DNA from: Pseudomonadota bacterium
GTDB taxonomy: Bacteria; Pseudomonadota; Alphaproteobacteria; Acetobacterales; Acetobacteraceae
NCBI GenBank assembly: GCA_021807465.1
Contig: JAKBCX010000154.1
Location: 1-5,041 of the forward strand
Direction of reading: 5' to 3'
DNA: 5,041 bases
In this document: piece by piece, positions 1-5,041 of the stretch
Position numbering within the stretch: position 1 is the stretch's first letter
Layout: the number at the start of each line of letters is the position of its first letter
The notes under the pieces: generated by a model
What the model was told of the DNA's origin: nothing
Database searches by the model: none
The model's input: only the letters and a program-made list of their open reading frames with translations
Program-made: the position numbers and the translations under genes

Positions 1-28
1 CAGAACCGCGCCATTTCTTCGGAAAACC

Positions 29-50
29 TTAATTTTTCGCGTGCAATTAA
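29..50. promoter_or_regulatory. Short AT-rich dyad, possible operator or weak hairpin
   Basis: TTAATT at 29-34 is mirrored by AATTAA at 45-50, and the exact centre is the palindrome CGCG at 38-41, so 8 of 11 base pairs across the axis are symmetric. The 22-bp size suits a dimeric DNA-binding protein. The arms are purely A/T, so as an RNA hairpin it would be weak, and no T-run follows that would suggest a terminator. A dyad of this quality can arise by chance, and no known operator is recognised. Confidence 0.2.
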
Positions 51-112
51 CGTTCTGTCCTCTGGGCGCGGGCATGTTTTAGCTGTATTGGCGGGGTCGT
101 TTTATGTTTTTT

Positions 113-117
113 GGGAG
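113..117 (+). promoter_or_regulatory. Ribosome binding site that decides the mreC start
   Basis: GGGAG is the only clear Shine-Dalgarno-like sequence near the mreC start. It lies 11 bases before GTG 129, somewhat long but workable. It lies after the in-frame TTG at 111, so it cannot serve that codon. The other in-frame candidate, ATG 162, has no purine-rich stretch in front of it. This favours GTG 129. Confidence 0.6.
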
Positions 118-128
118 CTAACGCCCCG

Positions 129-1013
129 GTGATCAGGCTATCGGTCCCGTTCCGCCAAGCAATGTCCCGGCTCAGCCCCGCGCTGATGCTGCTCTTCTCT
201 CTCGGCTTCATTCTCATCGGCCGCGCCGACCAGCGATTCGACAGCCAGCTCCGCTCCGGGCTGAACGATATTCTCGCCCCGGCCTATATGGTGTTTTCCG
301 CGCCCATCGAGGCAGCGGAGCACGGCACGGGCGTTATCGGCCATCTCTTCTCGCTAAGCGCCGAAAACGCGCAGCTGCGCGAACAGAATGCGGAATTGCT
401 GCAATGGCAGGAAGTGGCCATGGCCCTGCAGGCGCAGAACGACGCGCTGAAGGCCCAGTTGCATTATACTCCTCCTCCAGCGCCCGAATTTACCACTGGC
501 GAGGTGGTGGCCGATACAGGCGGGGTTTACGACCGCTCGGTGCTGGTGCTGGTGCCACCCGCCAATGGCAGCCCGCAAAGCCTGGTGGGCGCCGTGGCCA
601 TGGACGGCCGCGGCGTGGCCGGGCGGGTGGTGGAAGCCGGTGCGCGCGCGGCGCGCGTGCTGCTGATTACCGACATTAACAGCCGCATCCCCGTGGAAAT
701 CGGCGCGCATGGCGACCCCGCCATCATGGCGGGGCGCAACAGCTCCGACCCTGCGCTTATTTACTGGTCACCCGGCCATCCGCCCGCTGAAGGGGCCATG
801 GTGCTCACCTCGTCCCAAGGCGGCGCCTTTCCGCCCGGCCTGCCCGTGGGGGTGGTGCATTACGATGCGCAAAACGACCCCGTGGTGCTGCCGCTTGCCA
901 ATCTCGACTCTCTGCGCCTGCTCCGGCTATTCAGCTACCCGGATAATTTACCGGTGCTGACCCCAATCCCCCATACCAAGCCAGCCGCCGCACCACATCA
1001 CGGCAAGCGGTAG
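129..1013 (+). CDS. mreC: Rod shape-determining protein MreC
   Basis: Periplasmic scaffold of the elongasome, anchored in the inner membrane. The family self-associates and binds PBP2, switching the RodA-PBP2 pair to its active state. From GTG 129 the protein is 294 residues, normal for the family. Seen in order: short basic N-terminus (MIRLSVPFRQ), one membrane helix at about 16-31 ending in GRAD, a coiled coil at about 74-112 with heptad-like Leu, Gln and Asn (AENAQLREQNAEL, ALQAQNDALKAQL), then the two-part beta domain at about 120-275 with family-typical blocks (VVADTGG, GRGVAGRVVEAG, LLITDINSRIPV, PGLPVGVV), and a loose Pro/His/Ala tail. The start is a choice: TTG 111 opens the frame six codons earlier but has no ribosome site, while ATG 162 would cut away the conserved N-terminus. 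The stop TAG is one base before mreD, pointing to coupled translation. Identity is firm; the start is moderately sure. Confidence 0.93.
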   Translation: MIRLSVPFRQAMSRLSPALMLLFSLGFILIGRADQRFDSQLRSGLNDILAPAYMVFSAPIEAAEHGTGVIGHLFSLSAENAQLREQNAELLQWQEVAMALQAQNDALKAQLHYTPPPAPEFTTGEVVADTGGVYDRSVLVLVPPANGSPQSLVGAVAMDGRGVAGRVVEAGARAARVLLITDINSRIPVEIGAHGDPAIMAGRNSSDPALIYWSPGHPPAEGAMVLTSSQGGAFPPGLPVGVVHYDAQNDPVVLPLANLDSLRLLRLFSYPDNLPVLTPIPHTKPAAAPHHGKR

Positions 1014-1014
1014 G

Positions 1015-1560
1015 ATGGGCCGGTTGCCTGCTGCACGCCGGCGCCAGACATTCTGGCGCCAGCTAGACGCCGCGGGGCGCTGGGCCGTGCCTAGCACCCT
1101 GCTTGTCTTCGGCCTGTTCGTGCTTGGCCTGCCCCTCCATATTCCCGGCCAAGCCCTGCTGCGCCCGGCCTATGCCATGGGCTGCGTCTATTTCTGGACC
1201 TTATTCCGCCCCGGCTCGCTGCCCGCGCCGCTCACCGCGCTCATCGGGCTGTTGCTGGACCTCATGGGCATCACCCCAACCGGATTATGGGCCTTTCTCC
1301 TCGTGCTGCTGCAATCCTCCACCTTGCTCGCCCGCCGCCGCTTGGCCCCCAGGCGCTTTCTGCTCACCTGGGCGGCGTTTTGCGGCTTTGCCGCCACCGC
1401 CTCCGTACTCTCCTGGGCATTGCAATCGGCGCTAACCCTCACGCTGCTGCCAGTCTGGCCCGCCGGGCTGGAAGTCCTGGCCTCGGCTTCCCTGTACCCG
1501 GTTCTGTCCGCGCTGCTGGTGCGCGTCCATCGCGGCCCGGCCGCCGTGGAGCTGGCATGA
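1015..1560 (+). CDS. mreD: Rod shape-determining protein MreD
   Basis: Integral inner-membrane elongasome protein that works with MreC; MreD is thought to modulate MreC's activation of PBP2. The 181 residues are within the family range. A basic N-terminus (RRRQTFWRQ) suggests a cytoplasmic start, followed by about five or six hydrophobic segments near 25-41, 51-64, 69-86, 90-106, 115-145 and 152-169. The weakly conserved family signature is present: W61 and R65-P66 in YFWTLFRP, G78 and D82 in LIGLLLDL, P88 and G90 in the next loop, and the closing LYPVLSALLVRVHR. ATG 1015 is one base after the mreC stop with only a weak upstream purine stretch, so initiation probably relies on ribosomes ending mreC. 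The last four bases overlap mrdA. A perfect hairpin lies within codons 9-16. Identity rests on the signature plus position between mreC and mrdA. Confidence 0.9.
   Translation: MGRLPAARRRQTFWRQLDAAGRWAVPSTLLVFGLFVLGLPLHIPGQALLRPAYAMGCVYFWTLFRPGSLPAPLTALIGLLLDLMGITPTGLWAFLLVLLQSSTLLARRRLAPRRFLLTWAAFCGFAATASVLSWALQSALTLTLLPVWPAGLEVLASASLYPVLSALLVRVHRGPAAVELA
1040..1062 (+). repeat. Perfect GC-rich hairpin within the first codons of mreD
   Basis: GGCGCCAGA (1040-1048) and its exact reverse complement TCTGGCGCC (1052-1060) form a 9-bp stem, 7 of 9 pairs G-C, around the three-base loop CAT. The right arm is also part of a 10-bp palindrome, CTGGCGCCAG at 1053-1062, and GGCGCCAG occurs as a direct repeat at 1040-1047 and 1055-1062. 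It encodes residues 9-16 of MreD (RRQTFWRQ) and begins 25 bases after the start codon. No T-run follows, so it is not an intrinsic terminator. It could slow early elongation, set translation of mreD relative to mreC, or shape mRNA decay; any role is inference. Confidence 0.6.
1547..1551 (+). promoter_or_regulatory. Ribosome binding site of mrdA inside mreD
   Basis: TGGAG sits five bases before ATG 1557, an ideal distance, within the penultimate codons of mreD. It fixes the mrdA start at 1557 even though the same frame stays open further back, with an ATG at 1287. Among the downstream genes this is the only well-formed ribosome site, so PBP2 may be initiated directly as well as by coupling. 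Confidence 0.65.
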
Positions 1561-3437
1561 GGCGCGTGGCCAAGGAGCGCAACGCCTTCACCCGGCGCGC
1601 CGCGCTTATCGGCGCCGGGCAGGCGGTGGTGTTTGGCGCCATTGCCGCGCGGCTCTACAATCTGCAAATTACCAACCATTCCAAATACGCGCTCATGGCG
1701 CGGCAGAATTCCATCTCGGAACGGCTGGTGGCGCCCGAGCGCGGGCTAATCACAGACCGGTTTGGCGTTATCCTTGCAGGCAATCAGCAGCACTGGCGCG
1801 CTTTGTTCATGAAGGCCATGGCACCAGAGCCAGACGCGGTACTGGAGAATTTCTACGCGCTGGTGAATGTCACCAGCGACGAAAAAACCCGCATCGCGCA
1901 AGACCTTGCCGGGCACCCAGGTTATATTCCAGTGCTGCTGAAAGATTATCTCGACTGGCAGGACATGGCCGCCATCGAGGTAAACACCCCGAATCTACCC
2001 GGCGTTATCGTGGAGGTAGGGGCGAGCCGCGTCTATCCGCTTGGCCCCATGGCGGCGCATCCCGTGGGTTATGTCGCCCGGCCAAACCAGAAAGAAGCCG
2101 CCGCCAACACGGTGCTAGCCCTGCCAGGTATGCGGATAGGGCGCACCGGCGTAGAGGATGAGCAGGATGCCGTGCTGCGCGGCGTGCCCGGCTTTGTGCA
2201 GACCGAGACCAATGTGCATGGCGTGGTGGTACGCGAAGTGGCGCATGATGCGGGCACGCCAGGCGAAAACGTGGCGCTAGGGCTGGATGCCGGGCTGCAG
2301 AAACTGGCCGTGCAGAGCCTGGCGGACAATACCGGCGCCGTGGTGATGCTGGATGCCGTCAGCGGCGAGATCCTGGCCTTGGCCAGCACCCCCAGCTTCG
2401 ACCCCGGCCTGTTCGACACGGGCGTGCCCACCGCCGTGTGGAATAGCTGGATGACGGACCCCAAGAACCCGCTGCTCAACAAGGCCATCGCCGGCTTGTT
2501 CGCGCCTGGCTCCACTTTCAAGCCCACCGTGGCGCTGGCCGCGATGAAGGCCGGAACACTAACGGCTGACACCATTCACACCTGCCCCGGCTACCTCAAG
2601 CTGGGCAGCCATATATTTTGGTGCGATGACCATTCCGGGCATGGCTCCATCAATGTTGTCACCGCGCTGCAGGTCAGTTGCGATGTGTTTTTCTACAAGG
2701 TTGCCTTGGACACCGGCATCGACCCCATGGCGGCAATGGCGCACCGGATGGGGCTTGGCGTGGATCCGAAGGTGGACCTGCCCAACGCTGCCACGGGGCT
2801 GGTGCCCACCCATGAATGGGCACGCAAGCACCGCATTAATTGGGTTCTGGGCGACACGGTGGTGCAAGGGATCGGCCAGGGTTATACCCAGCTCACCCCG
2901 CTACAACTCGCCACCATGATGGCGCGCATAGCCACCGGCAACGAGGTACAGCCGCATATAACCAGGCGCATCGGCGGTGTGCTCCAGCCCGCAAGCACCA
3001 CGGCCTGGCCATCGCTGAATGTGGATGACCAGCATTTGGCCACCGTGCGTAAGGGCCTGTTCGAGGTGGTGAACACACCTAACGGCACAGGCTACGCCGC
3101 GCGCCTGCTGCTGCCAGATGTGCAGATGGCCGGCAAAACCGGAACGGCCCAGGTCCGCAACAACACATCCAGGCAAGAGCGGGATAATTTCAACGACATG
3201 GAGCTGGCCTGGGAGCAGCGGCCCAATGCGTTGTTCATCGCCTATGCGCCATTCGATAATCCACGCTACGCCATTGCCGTGGTGGTGGAGCATGGCAATT
3301 ACGGCGCGCAATCCGCCGCCCCCATCGCCCATGCCATGATGACCTATGCCCTGCAGAACGACCCGGCGGGGCGCGACACGCCGCTTACCGGGCCACTGCA
3401 AATCGCCACCCCCGCCCCTCCGGTAACCGGCACATGA
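1557..3437 (+). CDS. mrdA: Penicillin-binding protein 2 (peptidoglycan D,D-transpeptidase MrdA)
   Basis: Class B PBP that cross-links new glycan strands for lateral wall growth, paired with RodA and activated by MreC. It has 626 residues, close to the 633 of E. coli PBP2. Layout: basic cytoplasmic N-terminus (MRRVAKERNAFTRR), membrane helix about 15-31, the PBP2/PBP3 N-terminal motif at 60-76 (P60, R62-G63, D67-R68, N76), dimerisation domain to about 240, and transpeptidase domain about 260-600. Catalytic motifs are complete: nucleophile S319 with K322 (GSTFK), S374-C375-D376 as the SxN-type motif (Asp is usual in PBP2), and K527-T528-G529-T530. Its only three cysteines, C343, C356 and C375, cluster with H362 and may bind zinc. 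ATG 1557 overlaps the mreD stop as ATGA and has a good ribosome site; the in-frame extension back through mreD is spurious. The target is beta-lactams of the mecillinam type by family knowledge. Confidence 0.96.
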   Translation: MRRVAKERNAFTRRAALIGAGQAVVFGAIAARLYNLQITNHSKYALMARQNSISERLVAPERGLITDRFGVILAGNQQHWRALFMKAMAPEPDAVLENFYALVNVTSDEKTRIAQDLAGHPGYIPVLLKDYLDWQDMAAIEVNTPNLPGVIVEVGASRVYPLGPMAAHPVGYVARPNQKEAAANTVLALPGMRIGRTGVEDEQDAVLRGVPGFVQTETNVHGVVVREVAHDAGTPGENVALGLDAGLQKLAVQSLADNTGAVVMLDAVSGEILALASTPSFDPGLFDTGVPTAVWNSWMTDPKNPLLNKAIAGLFAPGSTFKPTVALAAMKAGTLTADTIHTCPGYLKLGSHIFWCDDHSGHGSINVVTALQVSCDVFFYKVALDTGIDPMAAMAHRMGLGVDPKVDLPNAATGLVPTHEWARKHRINWVLGDTVVQGIGQGYTQLTPLQLATMMARIATGNEVQPHITRRIGGVLQPASTTAWPSLNVDDQHLATVRKGLFEVVNTPNGTGYAARLLLPDVQMAGKTGTAQVRNNTSRQERDNFNDMELAWEQRPNALFIAYAPFDNPRYAIAVVVEHGNYGAQSAAPIAHAMMTYALQNDPAGRDTPLTGPLQIATPAPPVTGT

Positions 3438-4594
3438 TGCTCGACTCCCCGCTCTCGCTACGGCGCCCGTTCCGCGACCGCTCCTTTGGTCTGATGCGCA
3501 AATTCCTGCGCATCAACTGGCTGTTCGTATTCTGCGTATGCCTGCTGGCGGGGGTGGGGTACGCAGCACTTTACTCCGCCGCGGGCGGCAGCCCGCAGCC
3601 TTACGCGGAAGGCCAGATCATCCGCTTCGCCGGCATGCTCGTGGTGATGATCGTCATTGCCATGATCGATATACGTTTCATTGCCAAAATGTCGTGGCCG
3701 GCTTACATTGCTGGCGTTCTGCTGCTGCTGGTCGTCATGAAATTCGGCCATACCGGGCTGGGCGCCAAGCGCTGGATTGATCTCGGCCCCATCGAGCTGC
3801 AACCGAGCGAGCTGATGAAACTATTCCTCGCCATGGCGCTGGCGGCTTACTTCAAACGCGCCACGGTGGAGCAAACGGGCAATCTGCTCTTCGTCGCGCC
3901 CGCGGCTGTGGTGATTCTCATTCCCGTGGCGCTCATTCTTAAGGAACCCAATCTCGGCACCGCCGTCATAACCGCCGCCATCGGCGCCACGGTGCTGCTG
4001 GGGGCGGGGGTGCGCTGGTGGTGGTTCGCCATCATCATCGCCATCATCGCCATCTCGGCGCCTGTGCTTTACGAGCATCTGCACGCCTACCAGAAAGCGC
4101 GCATCATCACCTTCCTCAACCCTGGCTCCGACCCTCTGGGTGCTGGTTATAACATCATCCAATCCAAAATCGCGCTCGGCTCCGGCGGGTTTTTTGGGCA
4201 GGGCTACCTGCACGGCACGCAGAACCAGCTCAACTTCCTGCCCGAGAAGCAGACCGATTTTGTTTTCACCATCATCGCCGAGGAGTTCGGCTATGCCGGC
4301 AGTATGGCGGTGCTGGCGCTGCTGTTCTTCATGATCACGCTCGCCTTCCACACCGCCATAACCTGCGACCATATGTATGGCCGGCTCGTGGCGCTGGGTA
4401 TCGGCACAAATTTGTTCCTGTATTGCTTCGTCAATCTCTCAATGGTCATGGGACTCATTCCCGTGGGCGGCGTGCCTCTTCCGCTTGTCTCATATGGCGG
4501 CTCCGCGCTTACGGCGGTTATGCTGGGGTTCGGCGTGCTGCAATCGGTGCATGTGCACCGCGATGTGGAATTTACCGGCCACACGGATGACTAA
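3434..4594 (+). CDS. rodA: Peptidoglycan glycosyltransferase RodA (SEDS family)
   Basis: Polytopic inner-membrane polymerase that joins lipid II into glycan strands, acting as a complex with PBP2. It has 386 residues, slightly longer than the 370 of E. coli RodA because of a polar basic N-terminus of about 28 residues. About ten membrane segments are visible. Signature blocks: K112-R113-W114, P124-S125-E126 with K129, KEPNLGTA at 170-177, the long loop with PLGAGYNIIQSKIALGSGG at 234-252, LPEKQTDF with the putative catalytic D275, and GLIPVGGVPLPLVSYGGSA at 340-358. N173 stands where most RodA proteins have Asp. ATG 3434 overlaps the mrdA stop as ATGA; no ribosome site is evident, so coupled initiation is likely. 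ATG 3437 is out of frame. ATG 3494 (M21) would also leave all helices intact, so the N-terminus is less certain than the identity. Confidence 0.96.
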   Translation: MMLDSPLSLRRPFRDRSFGLMRKFLRINWLFVFCVCLLAGVGYAALYSAAGGSPQPYAEGQIIRFAGMLVVMIVIAMIDIRFIAKMSWPAYIAGVLLLLVVMKFGHTGLGAKRWIDLGPIELQPSELMKLFLAMALAAYFKRATVEQTGNLLFVAPAAVVILIPVALILKEPNLGTAVITAAIGATVLLGAGVRWWWFAIIIAIIAISAPVLYEHLHAYQKARIITFLNPGSDPLGAGYNIIQSKIALGSGGFFGQGYLHGTQNQLNFLPEKQTDFVFTIIAEEFGYAGSMAVLALLFFMITLAFHTAITCDHMYGRLVALGIGTNLFLYCFVNLSMVMGLIPVGGVPLPLVSYGGSALTAVMLGFGVLQSVHVHRDVEFTGHTDD

Positions 4595-5041
4595 CCCCGC
4601 CATGCCCATTTTGGTGTTCGATTCCGGCATTGGCGGGCTGGGTGTGGTGGCGCAATTACGCAGGCTTGCCCCCGGCCTGGCGCTCACCTACCTCGCCGAT
4701 AACGGCTTCTTCCCCTATGGCGAAAAGCCTGACGATATTCTGCTGGCGCGCATTCTCGATGTGATTGGGCGCACCATCACGCATCTGCGCCCGCAGGCGC
4801 TGGTGGTGGCGTGCAACACGGCCAGCACCATCGCCCTGCCCGCATTGCGCGAAGCGTTTTCGCTGCCCATCATTGGCTGCGTGCCGCCCATAAAGCCCGC
4901 CGCCGCCGCCAGTGCCAGCAAAACCATCGGCGTGCTGGCCACGGCGGCCACGGTAAGGCGGCCTTATCTCTCCGATCTCATCGAGCGTTTCGCGCCCGAT
5001 TGCACCGTGCTCTCGCTCGGCACGCCCAGCCTGGCCGAGCT
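4587..5041 (+). CDS. murI: Glutamate racemase MurI, N-terminal part (runs off window)
   Basis: Cytoplasmic, cofactor-independent enzyme that interconverts L- and D-glutamate, giving the D-Glu that MurD adds to UDP-MurNAc-Ala. About 151 codons are present, roughly the first half or more of a usual 260-290 residue protein. Visible: FDSGIGGLGV with active-site D12, LADNGFFPYGEK at 36-47, and ACNTAS with catalytic C76, then IIGCVPPIKPAAAA and IGVLATAATV typical of the family. The second catalytic Cys and its His lie beyond the edge. Only about seven residues precede the first strand, so the N-terminal extension that binds UDP-MurNAc-Ala in E. coli MurI is absent. ATG 4587 overlaps rodA by eight bases; in-frame ATG 4602 (M6), seven bases after the rodA stop, is a real alternative because neither has a clear ribosome site. 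The overlap makes murI an operon member. Confidence 0.94.
   Translation, partial: MTNPAMPILVFDSGIGGLGVVAQLRRLAPGLALTYLADNGFFPYGEKPDDILLARILDVIGRTITHLRPQALVVACNTASTIALPALREAFSLPIIGCVPPIKPAAAASASKTIGVLATAATVRRPYLSDLIERFAPDCTVLSLGTPSLAE

Larger units (their letters stand above)
1..128. other. Leader region upstream of mreC, no gene recognised
   Basis: This stretch is visibly richer in A and T than the rest of the window. Plus-strand frame 1 is open from the window edge to a TGA at 130-132, but its residues (QNRAISSENL...) do not resemble MreB or any family I know. Frames 2 and 3 stop at 80 and 30. mreB is normally the gene before mreC, so its end probably lies left of the window. I found no -35/-10 pair with acceptable spacing; TTAACG at 47-52 is a weak -35 look-alike without a matching -10. 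Small dyads occur at 29-50 and at 79-84 with 116-121. The region could be an mreB-mreC spacer or a 5' leader with its own promoter; the sequence does not decide. Confidence 0.5.

Noticed and set aside
1..132. Open plus-strand frame 1 from the window edge as a tail of mreB or another gene
   Set aside because: The residues do not match MreB C-termini or any family known to me, the composition is unlike the genes here, and the frame would overlap the mreC ribosome site.
641..660. Alternating GC tract in mreC
   Set aside because: It encodes ordinary Ala/Arg codons in a conserved beta-domain block; a structural role for the DNA cannot be supported from the sequence.
1040..1070. Intrinsic terminator at the mreD hairpin
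   Set aside because: The stem is strong but is followed by AGCTAGACGC rather than a T-run, and lies inside a coding sequence in mid-operon.
1287..1556. In-frame extension of the PBP2 reading frame back to ATG 1287, within mreD
   Set aside because: The residues before 1557 show no PBP2 features, lie wholly within well-supported mreD, and ATG 1557 has a good ribosome site followed by a normal PBP2 N-terminus and membrane helix.
4031..4054. ATC/GCC triplet repeats in rodA
   Set aside because: They encode an Ile/Ala-rich membrane helix (residues about 200-207). Low-complexity codon use explains them; no array or mobile origin is indicated.
3821..4372. Long antisense open frame opposite rodA (183 codons), and similar ones opposite mrdA and mreD
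   Set aside because: These are typical shadows of GC-rich coding DNA. Their translations are Gly/Arg/His/Asp-rich with no recognisable domain, and the plus-strand genes are certain.

Overview
The window holds one tightly packed, all-plus-strand block of cell-shape and cell-wall genes: mreC, mreD, mrdA (PBP2), rodA and the first half of murI (glutamate racemase). By eye the DNA is GC-rich, and the gene order mreC-mreD-mrdA-rodA is the usual alphaproteobacterial one. Protein details such as the MreC N-terminus (MIRLSVPFRQ...) and RodA with KEPNLGTA and LPEKQTDF blocks suggest Rhodospirillales/Acetobacterales. That placement is recalled family resemblance, not a search result.

Layout. Positions 1-128 are an AT-richer leader with no convincing gene. 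mreB usually sits just upstream of mreC, but none of the three plus-strand frames here looks like an MreB tail. mreC most likely starts at GTG 129, behind a GGGAG ribosome site, and ends at 1013. mreD follows one base later (1015-1560). mrdA starts inside the mreD stop codon (ATGA, 1557-3437), rodA starts inside the mrdA stop codon (ATGA, 3434-4594), and murI starts 8 bases before the end of rodA (4587) and runs off the window. No terminator or gap suited to a promoter lies between 129 and 5041, so this reads as one translationally coupled operon.

How the genes work together. MreC and MreD are the membrane and periplasmic scaffold of the elongasome. RodA is the SEDS glycan polymerase and PBP2 its partner transpeptidase, activated through MreC. 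MurI makes D-glutamate, the second residue of the peptidoglycan stem, in the cytoplasm, so its coupling to the 3' end ties precursor supply to the lateral-wall machine.

I see no new system here: this is mostly an ordinary core operon. Points worth a second look are a Cys-Cys-His-Cys putative zinc site in PBP2 made of all three of its cysteines, an Asp-to-Asn change at a conserved RodA cavity position, a perfect GC-rich hairpin in the first codons of mreD, the unsettled mreC start with a T6 run that separates an ATG from the frame, and murI as an operon member.
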